Origin: Bacteroidota bacterium
GTDB taxonomy: Bacteria > Bacteroidota > Bacteroidia > Flavobacteriales > Crocinitomicaceae
Assembly: GCA_005798205.1 (NCBI GenBank)
Contig: SYKJ01000043.1
Coordinates: 1-8,884 of the forward strand
Direction of reading: 5' to 3'
DNA: 8,884 nt
The first letter of the stretch is position 1, and every line of letters starts with the position of its first letter. A model generated the notes under the pieces. That model saw only the letters and a list, made by a program, of their open reading frames with translations. It did no database searches and was not told the origin of the DNA. The position numbers were made by a program, and so were the translations under genes. Shown here one piece after another: positions 1-7,462 of the stretch.

Positions 1-203
1 AAGAATATAATTTTTGTTGTAAACAGCAATTTTTTTAATTGCATTTGAAATAAAAACAATGCTATGCTTTATTAAAATTTCTCTTTTAGAGTTTTGAATT
101 TGATTTAACATTGAGAATTTTATGGTGATAGATTATTGCATATTTTCCCTAAAAATAGACTTAATTTAATTAATCCAAAAATTAGATTAAAATATAATTC
201 AAA
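1..203. other. Non-coding AT-rich flank
   Basis: No reading frame of useful length is visible here on either strand, and stop codons are frequent in all frames. The region is very AT-rich. The only local structure is a 6-bp inverted repeat (GCAATT, 5-base T loop, AATTGC) at 26-42, which is too AT-rich to call a terminator with confidence. Whatever gene lies to the left is outside the window. Confidence 0.6.
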
Positions 204-235
204 AAAAAAGGCCATCTAGAAAGACAGCCTTTTTT
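204..235 (-). terminator. Rho-independent terminator, probably bidirectional
   Basis: An A-run plus GGC (204-212) pairs with GCC plus a T-run (227-235), giving a 9-bp stem. Inside the loop TCT (215-217) and AGA (222-224) can add 3 bp around an AGAA tetraloop, with a CA/CA internal mismatch. On the minus strand the hairpin is followed by a run of nine T, and on the plus strand by six. It lies 16 bases past the hydrolase stop codon and should end the receptor-hydrolase transcript. It could also stop transcription arriving from the left. Confidence 0.85.
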
Positions 236-251
236 AATACAACTCTTTAGT

Positions 252-1847
252 TTATTGTATAATTAACCTTTTTGTGATATTTTGACCATTCACCTCAATT
301 GAGCATAGGTAAAGACCTTCGATTAAATTAAGTATGTTAAGTTGAACTTGATTCGAAGAAAGATTTGTTTCTTCTTTCACCAACTTTCCAGCAGTCGTAT
401 ACATTTTGATGGAATTAATTATTCCATTTTCTGAAACTATCGTAATATTTTGGCTTGCTGGATTAGGAAACAACTGAACACTTGATTCAAGATTTGCTAA
501 TTCAATTACATCAGCTTGTCCATCTAAGTTTGTAGCACGAACAATTCTTCTACAGAAATAACCCAATGTAGAATCTATGTATGACATAGATTTTGCCATA
601 CTCATATCCGGATTTTGAGCAATACTTGAATTATGAGCTGCTGTTCCTTGCGCAGCTGGTAAACCCATTGCTAATGCAATATTAACAGTTGTAGTTGAAT
701 CCCAAAAATCCCATGGAGAAGCTTCAAAAGGATTTCCCGTAATGAAAGGAAATACATTATCAACTGCTGCGCCAATTACTGTACCGCCAATATCAGACAT
801 TCCAACTGCTGTTGCTGATGCAGCTGATGCAGCTAAAGTATAAGGATCGTTACCTGCATTAACTGGATCTAGGATTGAATTGTTTCCAAGTAAATTTGCT
901 TTTTTCATAACATCGTAGCTTCCGCTGATATCTGTTGTTACCACGCCAATTGATGCAATTGCTACATCTCCAGTGGTGTATGTTGCCACAGGATCAGTTG
1001 GACAATGAACTGCGCACATTGGGACATCTCCAGCTTCTAGCCAGATCAAATCTCCCATTCCGCCTCCCATACTACAAACCATGTGAATATCGTTTGAGTA
1101 ACCTAGATTACTTTCCATATTACCAACTCCAGGTGTTGAGTTGCCGCCATAACCGTCCCAGTCGCCAACAACGGCTGTATCAATTAAAGGCATAGCATTT
1201 GCGTCTAAGAATTTTGGCAATTGTATTTCTGATAATTTGTCTACCGTTGCATAGCCAAGAGCAATCCATCCTCCAGAACCTTGTCCACAAAGGATAATAC
1301 GAGAGGTGTCGATGCCCCACTGATTTCCATTTTCGTAGTCTTTTCTAAAGAAACGAACAGCACTTTTAGTATCTTGAATGGCTCTGTAAACTGCCTTCAT
1401 TAGACTTGCAGCTCGGTCTGCTTGTGTTGGTGCCATTGGATTCCATCCAAGACGGTATTCTAAGTTTGCTACTGCGTATCCTCTTTTTGCATAACTTTGG
1501 CAAATTTGCGAAGTAGCAAAATCGAAGCGAGATCCAGTTGGATTTCCGTTGTAGATAATTGGTAAAAATGTTCCTGTGTGAAGCATGATAATTAGTGGTC
1601 TTTCCTCTAAAGTATCTCCAGCTGGCTCATATAAATCAAAAACTAAAGCCGGCGCCTGTGGGATTGCACCTGTTGGCACATATGGAAATCCGGCAGATGC
1701 AGCAATTACAGACAGGTTAGTGCTGTAAACATTGTTACTATCAACGGTTATGTTTGTGAAAACTTCGTCAATGTATCGTTCCTGTTGAGAAAATACGGAT
1801 CCAAAAATTACACTACTAAAAATAAAGGGTAAAAGTCTTTTTTTCAT
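252..1847 (-). CDS. Secreted alpha/beta-hydrolase-fold (esterase-like) protein with T9SS type A sorting domain; possible pseudoenzyme
   Basis: 531 residues from the ATG at 1847; the frame opens two codons earlier at a TTG, but the ATG gives a clean signal peptide (residues 1-20, ending VFS-Q). The mature protein begins QERYIDEVF. The hydrolase core shows PLIIMLHTGTF (84-94, oxyanion-hole region, HTGTF where HGGG is usual), a YRLGW segment (131-135), the nucleophile elbow GQGSGG (188-193) and an acid-loop motif HCPTDPVATY (281-290, candidate Asp285). A candidate catalytic His is H405. In the best register the elbow has Gly190 where serine is expected, so activity is uncertain. Residues about 290-400 form a long Ala/Gly-rich insert, possibly a lid. 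The C-terminus (about 455-531, with LFPNPASQN and ending KRLIIQ) matches type A T9SS sorting domains, so export to the cell surface or medium is inferred. It lies downstream of a TonB-dependent receptor and is probably co-transcribed. Substrate unknown. Confidence 0.85.
   Translation of the reverse strand: MKKRLLPFIFSSVIFGSVFSQQERYIDEVFTNITVDSNNVYSTNLSVIAASAGFPYVPTGAIPQAPALVFDLYEPAGDTLEERPLIIMLHTGTFLPIIYNGNPTGSRFDFATSQICQSYAKRGYAVANLEYRLGWNPMAPTQADRAASLMKAVYRAIQDTKSAVRFFRKDYENGNQWGIDTSRIILCGQGSGGWIALGYATVDKLSEIQLPKFLDANAMPLIDTAVVGDWDGYGGNSTPGVGNMESNLGYSNDIHMVCSMGGGMGDLIWLEAGDVPMCAVHCPTDPVATYTTGDVAIASIGVVTTDISGSYDVMKKANLLGNNSILDPVNAGNDPYTLAASAASATAVGMSDIGGTVIGAAVDNVFPFITGNPFEASPWDFWDSTTTVNIALAMGLPAAQGTAAHNSSIAQNPDMSMAKSMSYIDSTLGYFCRRIVRATNLDGQADVIELANLESSVQLFPNPASQNITIVSENGIINSIKMYTTAGKLVKEETNLSSNQVQLNILNLIEGLYLCSIEVNGQNITKRLIIQ
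814..834. repeat. 9-base in-frame tandem repeat (2.3 copies)
   Basis: The unit GCTGATGCA occurs twice, followed by a further GCT. Read on the minus strand it encodes an Ala-Ala-Ser repeat inside the Ala-rich insert of the hydrolase (around residues 339-345). Being a multiple of three it keeps the frame. It looks like a small replication-slippage expansion in a loop that tolerates length change. Confidence 0.6.
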
Positions 1848-1878
1848 AATCAATGTTTTAGGGGTTTAAATTATTTGT

Positions 1879-1894
1879 AAAAATACGTATTTTT
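1879..1894. other. 16-base perfect palindrome in receptor-hydrolase gap
   Basis: AAAAATACGTATTTTT is exactly self-complementary and lies in the gap between the receptor stop (1909) and the hydrolase start (1847). It has no loop bases at its centre, so as RNA it would need to open the middle bases. It could be a protein-binding site, a weak attenuating or RNA-stabilising hairpin, or chance in AT-rich DNA. No TAnnTTTG box was found in the gap on the minus strand. Confidence 0.35.
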
Positions 1895-1908
1895 AATAAA
1901 CTGACATC

Positions 1909-4713
1909 TCATTTCTGGTTTTGTATATCCAAAGAGAGTGAAGCATAAATCATTCTGCCTACAAATGGTCCACCATATACTTGAAGAACTTCGTTATTCA
2001 AAAGGTTTGATGCACCTATTTTAATAGTTACTTTCTCTTTTAAAATCAACTTATTCACCTGAGCATCTAGCAAGCCATAGCTTGGCACATTTCCTGTAAA
2101 TTGAGGGGAACCCTCAGAAAGAAAACCTTGAATCCACTTATAATTGATATTAAAACCAAAGCCGGTAAATTTCTTTTTCCAGTATGATATTGTAATATCT
2201 CTTCCTTGGAATCCAAGATTAAATTTATTTTCAGGCGTATTGTAGGCAGGAATAATTGGATCATTTGATTTTTTTGTCAACGCATTCCAAGAATAATTTC
2301 CGTTGAGTGCATAATGATTGCCGATATAATAATTCACTCCCAGTGATATACCTTGTGTGGTAATTTTTTCTTGAGAATTTGTGGCTATGCGGTAAACATC
2401 ATTAAAAAAAAGAGTGCCATTTGGAGAAACAGTAAGGTCAACTCCGTTTACAAATCCAATAAAGTTGGAATAAGAATTGAAATAATAATTAAAATCTAAA
2501 AATAAGGAATTGAAAAATGAGCCTTTGTATCCAAATTCAATAGATTTTACTTTTTCTGGAGCAATTGGATCTAAATTGAAGTATTCTAAAGTGTCGATGT
2601 TTGGATTTATTGTTGCATAGCAATTTCTTATGGATTCAATTGTCACCAAGTTATCGTATCCACTAATGTTACCAACTAATTTAGCTCTACCAACATTGTA
2701 ATACATATACTGGTTTAATAAGGTTGGATTTCGTATCGCTGAGGTTACAGTTGCTCGAAGAGCGTACTTTTTTGTTGGTTGCCAAATTAGCGTAGCAGCA
2801 GGAGAGGGAAGGTAAGCAAAATTTTGATTTTTATCTACCCTCATACTCGCTTTTACAATCCATTTTTCATCAGCAAATTGTTTTTCTATGCCAGCATAAA
2901 GTCCAAATTCCTTATTCAATATTGTTCTTCCATTTGTATCGCTAAAAAGTGAGCCACCTGAGCGAGGATTGTATATTCTCCCATTTCCACCTAAGGTAAT
3001 TTTAGCAAATTTAGTATCAACAATTTTCTCTGCGTGTAAGTGGTAGAGTGCTGATTTGTCTACAATTCGTGAGCCACCCTCTAAAAAAGAGGTTTTAGTT
3101 GTAATATCAGCAAGTAGTGAGTCAAATCGTTGCGTTCCTGGCTCAAAATAATCAGACATTTCTAAATTACTATATTCACTATTTGCAAATGCACTTGCTT
3201 CAGCGTGCCAAACAAACATGGAGTCTTGGTTTGCAGCAATAACATTGTTTATAGCGTTGTAATCAGCTGGAACACCAACAGTTGGAGTCCATTGAATATT
3301 GGGGTCAAGTGCTCTAACACGATCAGTAACTTGATTAGACCAATACTGGCGGTATCTATTATTCCAATCTTCATCACTTGCTGCAGCATCTTGCAATAAA
3401 AATGCAGTAAGTACGGCATCATAAGAATTTCCGGCATCCTCATGAGTTGCATAAGCACGAATAAAAAAGTCATTTTTTTTCTGAATCTCAATTCGATTTT
3501 GGAAGAAGAGAATGTCTTTTAAGCTAAAGCGATTATCACCCTGGTAAACGGTAGTTCCTGTTCCAAAGTTTGAAGCTACAATAAGTTCAAGCTCAGGTTG
3601 AAGCATAAAATGAAAAGCCGCTGCAGTTTTCAAATTTTCAGTTTTGTAATCAACAATATCTTTTTCCCAGTAACCCGTTCTATGCCAGCGCCTCAATCCT
3701 GGGGTTTGCCAAACTGCACTTGGATCCAATGCATTATTTATTGTCGGAGATAAATTCTCATCACCATAACGATTTACCGCATCATAGCCTCCCGGATTAT
3801 TTTCATCCGTATCCAATCCCTCTACTGAATTGGCATTAGTTGCCTCCCAATCATTGGCTCTCATATAAGATACGTTGAATTTAAAAGCAAAAATATCTCG
3901 ACCGGTGTTAAATTGAAAAGCTTTAGCATAGCGAACAGCGTATTCATTTAGTAGCCTTTCTCCACCTTTTATACATGCACTAAATCCTTGAAATTTAAAT
4001 GGGCTTTTTGTCTGCATACTAATTACACCATTAAAGGCATTTGGGCCATAAAATGCAGAACTTGCTCCAGAAACGATATCTACAAGTAGTAGGTCTAATT
4101 CAGAAGCACCTAAAAAATTCCCCAACGCAAAATTAAGCCCAGGCGAAGCATTGTCTACGCCATCAATAATTTGAAGCGTTCGCACTGGTGATGTTGAATT
4201 GAAACCCCTCGTGTTAACGACTTTGAATCCAATACTGGCAGAAGTCAAATCGACACCTTTCATATGACTTAAACCATCATAAAAATCTAAAGCTGGAGTT
4301 GCTTTTATTTCATTCAAAGACATTGTTTCAACAGTTAATGCAGATTCTTTTTCTTTTTCACTTGCAAAACCACGAACATTTATTGTGCTTAGCTTTAAGT
4401 CAGTATTGGATTTCATTTTTAATACTAACTGAGGATTGGGACTTGTTAAAAGTGTTTCAAGCTCGTCGTAGCCGAGGTTTGAGCTGATTAAAACAATTGG
4501 GTATTCGGTATTCAATGAAATTGTGAAAGATCCTTTTTGATCGCTGATGGCACCAACATTTTGATTTTTCACTTTAATTTTAACATTTTCTAAGGGATTT
4601 CCTGTGAATTCGTCAACTACAATTCCGGAAATTTTTGTTTGTGCTGAGAGCCATGAGCACCATGAGTTAAGAAATAAAATTAAAACTGCTATAAGTTTTC
4701 TAATTTTTCTCAT
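1909..4713 (-). CDS. TonB-dependent outer-membrane receptor with carboxypeptidase-regulatory-like N-terminal domain
   Basis: 934 residues, a normal length for Bacteroidota receptors. Signal peptide about 1-24 (ends WLSAQ). Residues about 26-100 are a carboxypeptidase-regulatory-like beta-sandwich (ISGIVVDEFTGNPLENVKIK, then the G-Y-D-E turn). A TonB-box-like stretch (STINVRG, 109-115) is followed by the plug, about 120-235, with NTRGFNS (167-173), IIDGVDN (182-188) and VSGASSAFYGPNAFNGVI (214-231). The rest is a 22-strand-type beta-barrel with many aromatic, alternating strands. It should move a ligand across the outer membrane using TonB-ExbBD energy; the ligand cannot be told from sequence. 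No SusD-like lipoprotein gene adjoins it, which argues against a standard glycan SusCD pair. The last strand (MIYASLSLDI) is followed by QNQK, so the C-terminal residue is not the usual aromatic. The hydrolase gene follows in the same orientation. Confidence 0.93.
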   Translation of the reverse strand: MRKIRKLIAVLILFLNSWCSWLSAQTKISGIVVDEFTGNPLENVKIKVKNQNVGAISDQKGSFTISLNTEYPIVLISSNLGYDELETLLTSPNPQLVLKMKSNTDLKLSTINVRGFASEKEKESALTVETMSLNEIKATPALDFYDGLSHMKGVDLTSASIGFKVVNTRGFNSTSPVRTLQIIDGVDNASPGLNFALGNFLGASELDLLLVDIVSGASSAFYGPNAFNGVISMQTKSPFKFQGFSACIKGGERLLNEYAVRYAKAFQFNTGRDIFAFKFNVSYMRANDWEATNANSVEGLDTDENNPGGYDAVNRYGDENLSPTINNALDPSAVWQTPGLRRWHRTGYWEKDIVDYKTENLKTAAAFHFMLQPELELIVASNFGTGTTVYQGDNRFSLKDILFFQNRIEIQKKNDFFIRAYATHEDAGNSYDAVLTAFLLQDAAASDEDWNNRYRQYWSNQVTDRVRALDPNIQWTPTVGVPADYNAINNVIAANQDSMFVWHAEASAFANSEYSNLEMSDYFEPGTQRFDSLLADITTKTSFLEGGSRIVDKSALYHLHAEKIVDTKFAKITLGGNGRIYNPRSGGSLFSDTNGRTILNKEFGLYAGIEKQFADEKWIVKASMRVDKNQNFAYLPSPAATLIWQPTKKYALRATVTSAIRNPTLLNQYMYYNVGRAKLVGNISGYDNLVTIESIRNCYATINPNIDTLEYFNLDPIAPEKVKSIEFGYKGSFFNSLFLDFNYYFNSYSNFIGFVNGVDLTVSPNGTLFFNDVYRIATNSQEKITTQGISLGVNYYIGNHYALNGNYSWNALTKKSNDPIIPAYNTPENKFNLGFQGRDITISYWKKKFTGFGFNINYKWIQGFLSEGSPQFTGNVPSYGLLDAQVNKLILKEKVTIKIGASNLLNNEVLQVYGGPFVGRMIYASLSLDIQNQK

Positions 4714-4762
4714 ATTAAATCATTTACAATTTAACCTATATTAATTGGGTTCATTGTAGAGT

Positions 4763-4770
4763 CAAATTTA
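4763..4770 (-). promoter_or_regulatory. Putative Bacteroidota -7 box (TAAATTTG) for the receptor-hydrolase transcript
   Basis: Minus-strand TAAATTTG matches the TAnnTTTG consensus of Bacteroidota housekeeping promoters and lies 49 bases before the receptor ATG. A convincing TTTG/TTG -33 element at the usual spacing was not found, so this is a half-site call. No hairpin terminator for the upstream zinc-ribbon operon is visible in the spacer, so read-through into this pair is possible. Confidence 0.4.
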
Positions 4771-4797
4771 ATAAAATAATGATTTCTAGACTCCTTG

Positions 4798-4816
4798 AAT
4801 ATAAATTAATATAAAT
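4798..4816. repeat. Short direct repeat upstream of receptor promoter
   Basis: AATATAAAT occurs at 4798-4806 and 4808-4816, a spacing of 10 bases (about one helical turn). It lies about 28-46 bases upstream of the putative -7 box, where an AT-rich UP-like element or activator site could sit. Low sequence complexity makes chance likely. Confidence 0.25.
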
Positions 4817-4884
4817 AGTCAAGAGGGAAGTTAGACTAATGAAATAAAACGAATAGAAAATGGTATCTCTAAGTATGATTAGTT

Positions 4885-5640
4885 TTAATCTTCTGAGCCC
4901 TTAACGGGCACAAGTATTCTTCCGCAATGTTCACAAACAATAATTTTCTTCTTCATTACGATGTCTAATTGTCTTTGTGCTGGTATTTTATTAAAACATC
5001 CACCGCAAGAACCTCTTAGAACTTGTACAACTGCTAAACCATTTTTTGCATTTTCTCTTAGACGAGCGTATGCAAATACCAAGCGTTCTTCTATATTCTT
5101 TTTTGCATCTAATGAGGATTTTAAAAGACGGTCTTCATCAATTTTAGTCTCATTTATAATTGCATCTAACTCAACAGTCTTAGTATTTAGGTCCTCTTGT
5201 TTTATATTGAAACGCTCAGTTGCTTCTGCTAAAATTTCTTTTTTTCCTTCAATTTTGAATTTTGATTCTTTGGATTTTTTTTCATTCAATTTAATCTCCA
5301 ATTCTTGAAATTCTATTTCTTTAGAGAGAGATTCAAATTCACGATTATTTCTAACATTATTTTGTTGCTCCTTGTATTTTGCGATAGCAGTTTCAGAATC
5401 CTTTGACCCTTGCTTGCGATCAGAAATATCAGTTTCTAACTCGTTTATTTCGTCGTTTATTTTTGTAATCCTAGTTGTTAATCCAAGAACTTCATCCTCT
5501 AAATCTTGAACCTCAAGAGGTAATTCCCCGCGAATTGTTCTGATTTGATCAATCTCTGTATCAACTTGCTGAAGTTTCAAAAGCAAGTCAAGTTTTTCGC
5601 TGATAGTAAGCTCTTTCTTTTTAGTTGCAGTTGCTGCCAT
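4885..5640 (-). CDS. Coiled-coil C4-type zinc-ribbon protein (zf-RING_7 / DUF164 / COG1579 family)
   Basis: 251 residues, cytosolic, with no signal peptide. Residues about 15-200 are a charged heptad-rich helical region expected to form a long antiparallel coiled-coil hairpin. It contains the family-typical NNVRNNREFESLSKEI stretch (94-109). The C-terminus is a zinc ribbon with two CxxC pairs, C212-x-x-C215 (GSCGGC) and C236-x-x-C239 (CEHC), the four expected zinc ligands. The family is described as nucleic-acid-binding or as an adaptor or chaperone (Helicobacter FlgZ/HP0958, chlamydial CdsZ), but its role in Bacteroidota is not established. The ATG lies 3 bases after the nif3-like stop codon, so the two are co-transcribed. 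This Nif3 plus zinc-ribbon pairing recurs in distant bacteria, including mycobacteria. Family call is firm, function is not. Confidence 0.92.
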   Translation of the reverse strand: MAATATKKKELTISEKLDLLLKLQQVDTEIDQIRTIRGELPLEVQDLEDEVLGLTTRITKINDEINELETDISDRKQGSKDSETAIAKYKEQQNNVRNNREFESLSKEIEFQELEIKLNEKKSKESKFKIEGKKEILAEATERFNIKQEDLNTKTVELDAIINETKIDEDRLLKSSLDAKKNIEERLVFAYARLRENAKNGLAVVQVLRGSCGGCFNKIPAQRQLDIVMKKKIIVCEHCGRILVPVKGSED

Positions 5641-5643
5641 ATT

Positions 5644-6738
5644 CTAAAAGTAGTTTATTGGATTTGTATTTAATTCTGTTAAATGGACGACAAAGTTAGT
5701 AAATTTTTCTTTAATTCTATCTGCAATTAAATTAGTTGTAAATTGTTCGCTTTCGTAGTGCCCGATATCAGCAATAACAATTTGATTATCAGCATCAAAA
5801 AAATTATGGTACTTGAAATCTCCAGTAATAAAAATAGATGCTTTTTCTTTTATGGCCTCATCTAGTAAGAAACTTCCAGATCCACCGCAAAGGGCTATTT
5901 TTTTGATGGATTTATTGAGCAAATTGGTATGCCGAATACTTTCGCTTTTAAATATTGTTTTCAAATGCAATAAAAATTCCTTTTCGCTCATTTCGTTTTC
6001 CAATTCACCTAATAATCCTGCCCCTTCATTTTGATTCTCATTCACAATTTGAATTAGATCATATGGAATTTCTTCGTAAGGATGTGAATTTCTCAGGGCA
6101 TTCAAAACAGCATTTAATTTTGATAAGGGCACCAAGTATTCCACTTTGTATTCATTTTGGGATGTGCGTTCGCCTCTTTTACCAATTACTGGATTCGCCT
6201 CTTCATTTCCTTTGAATGTACCAGTTCCTTCAACGCGAAAATGACATTCTGAGTACTTGCCAATTGATCCCGCTCCCGCATTGAACAACGCCTTGTCGAC
6301 ATTTTCAAGAGCATCTGTTGGAAGATAAACTTGTAACTTATATAATTCCCCTTTTTTAGGTTTTAGAATTCTACAGTTTTTTAAACCAATCCTTTTTGCC
6401 ATTTCAGCATTTACACCGTGTTGGTGATTATCTAAATTTGTATGTATGGCATAAAGTGCAATGTTATTTTGAATGCAGCGAATTATAACGCGTTCAACAT
6501 AGGTTTTTCCTGTTAAACTTTTCAAACCTGAAAAAATGATAGGATGATGCGCAATAATTAAATTTGCTCCCTTTTTAATTGCTTCGTCCACAATTTCTTC
6601 TGTGCTGTCTAGACAAACCAATACGCTTTCAAGCTCCATGTTTTTATCCCCAACAAGCAGGCCAGAATTATCGTATGACTCCTGAAGACTCAAAGGGAAA
6701 AGATGTTCTAGGTAATCCGTAATCTCTTTTAATTTCAT
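5644..6738 (-). CDS. Nif3-like dinuclear metal-centre protein (YqfO type, with central PII/CutA-like insert)
   Basis: 364 residues, which is the long form of the family (E. coli YbgI has about 247). The N-terminal half carries SYDNSGLLVG (21-30), AHHPIIFSGLK (63-73; H64 and H65) and AIHTNLDN (97-104; D103). The C-terminal half carries TGDFKYH (305-311) and ADIGHYESEQ (323-332; H327 and E331). These match the YbgI metal ligands H63, H64, D101, H215 and E219 in order and spacing, so the dinuclear site looks intact. Residues about 130-235, ending HPYEEIPYDL, form the extra domain that resembles PII/CutA1 and is seen in YqfO. Family members form hexameric toroids. GTP cyclohydrolase-type labels are database tradition and unproven, and some members are linked to metal or cofactor handling. 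Its start is 1 base past the upstream stop codon, implying translational coupling. Confidence 0.95.
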   Translation of the reverse strand: MKLKEITDYLEHLFPLSLQESYDNSGLLVGDKNMELESVLVCLDSTEEIVDEAIKKGANLIIAHHPIIFSGLKSLTGKTYVERVIIRCIQNNIALYAIHTNLDNHQHGVNAEMAKRIGLKNCRILKPKKGELYKLQVYLPTDALENVDKALFNAGAGSIGKYSECHFRVEGTGTFKGNEEANPVIGKRGERTSQNEYKVEYLVPLSKLNAVLNALRNSHPYEEIPYDLIQIVNENQNEGAGLLGELENEMSEKEFLLHLKTIFKSESIRHTNLLNKSIKKIALCGGSGSFLLDEAIKEKASIFITGDFKYHNFFDADNQIVIADIGHYESEQFTTNLIADRIKEKFTNFVVHLTELNTNPINYF

Positions 6739-6739
6739 T

Positions 6740-7456
6740 TTATAATGTTCGTGTTAAACCGAAACCGAATCCAAATCCTCTAGCACGATGAATGTAATCG
6801 GCTGTTTTTAAATACGTATTACTCAATTGTTTTCGATATTGCATCGATAACTTAATACCATAATATTTACTCATTGCCAATTCAATGCCAGCTGATGAAA
6901 TCAGAGATAGTGCAAAAGAGTTACAGTCATCACTAATTTTAATTGTTTCAGAATACTTTGTATTTACCTCATTGGTCCATTGTTGATTCTTTCTGTAAGA
7001 TTGCAATAGTTGTGGTTGCAAGCCCAAAGCCAAAAAGTATTTTAATACATTACCTCCTTGGATTTTCAATTGTAAAGGCATTGAAATATAGGAATAGGTA
7101 GTTTGATATGAAAAAGAGCTATCATTTTCGGAAGATTGCCAAGTATATTCCTCACCATTTCTTAAAAAGGTCATTCCGCCATCGAAATAAATGAATTTTT
7201 GGATTGGCAAACTTATTCCCAAAGTAAAATTCCAATGATTTGCTTCAGTTTCAAATTCTCTTTCTCCAAGTGGTTTTGCTAAAAAATCAGAATTTACTAG
7301 TAAATCACGACCGGTTTTTAATCTTCCAGCTTCGAGATAGAATGTCGTTTGGGGTATGATTTTAATTTTTGTTGCTGGTTCATCCTTAGCACCCACAATT
7401 TGAGAATTAGCTTGAGAAAAGTTAAAGATTAAAAGAACAAAAAATATTTTTTTCAT
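6740..7456 (-). CDS. Small outer-membrane beta-barrel protein (PorT/OMP_b-brl-like)
   Basis: 238 residues from the ATG at 7456. The frame extends three codons upstream to a TTG, but the ATG directly precedes a good signal peptide (MKKIFFVLLIFNFSQANSQ, 1-19) and is preferred. The mature part is made of alternating polar and hydrophobic strands typical of 8-stranded Bacteroidota porins: a YISMPLQLK strand like the Y-L-x-x-P-L-x-L-K motif of PorT-like proteins, FFLRNGEE-type loops, and a final strand GFGFGFGLTRTL. No enzymatic motif is present. It is the first gene of the operon and runs almost into the nif3-like gene (1-base gap). Link to those two cytosolic proteins may be transcriptional only. 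PorT itself is only a distant comparison; a direct T9SS role is not claimed. Confidence 0.75.
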   Translation of the reverse strand: MKKIFFVLLIFNFSQANSQIVGAKDEPATKIKIIPQTTFYLEAGRLKTGRDLLVNSDFLAKPLGEREFETEANHWNFTLGISLPIQKFIYFDGGMTFLRNGEEYTWQSSENDSSFSYQTTYSYISMPLQLKIQGGNVLKYFLALGLQPQLLQSYRKNQQWTNEVNTKYSETIKISDDCNSFALSLISSAGIELAMSKYYGIKLSMQYRKQLSNTYLKTADYIHRARGFGFGFGLTRTL

Positions 7457-7462
7457 CGAATT

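Noticed and set aside
26..42. GCAATT-TTTTT-AATTGC hairpin
   Set aside because: Only 6 bp with two G-C pairs and no flanking gene in the window; expected by chance in such AT-rich DNA.
935..1195. Plus-strand open frame of 86 codons
   Set aside because: It lies wholly inside the hydrolase gene on the opposite strand. Its composition (Leu, Gln and Arg rich) is what an antisense frame gives, with no recognisable domain or promoter.
252..1853. Hydrolase start at the TTG at 1853
   Set aside because: The ATG two codons later directly begins a typical Met-Lys-Lys signal peptide. The same reasoning moves the barrel gene start from the TTG at 7465 to the ATG at 7456.
3205..3491. Short frames on both strands inside the receptor gene
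   Set aside because: They overlap the well-supported receptor frame and show no domain, start signal or signal peptide.
1909..4713. SusC-type glycan uptake receptor
   Set aside because: There is no adjacent SusD gene, and the plug motifs and length fit other receptor subfamilies better.
4816..4838. TAGTC...GACTA inverted repeat as terminator of the zinc-ribbon operon
   Set aside because: The stem is 5 bp with a 13-base loop and no T-tract on the minus strand, so it does not qualify as a terminator.
4961..5308. Plus-strand open frame of 115 codons
   Set aside because: It is antisense to the coiled-coil zinc-ribbon gene. The Ser/Phe-rich translation mirrors Lys/Glu-rich heptads, which leave few stops on the opposite strand.
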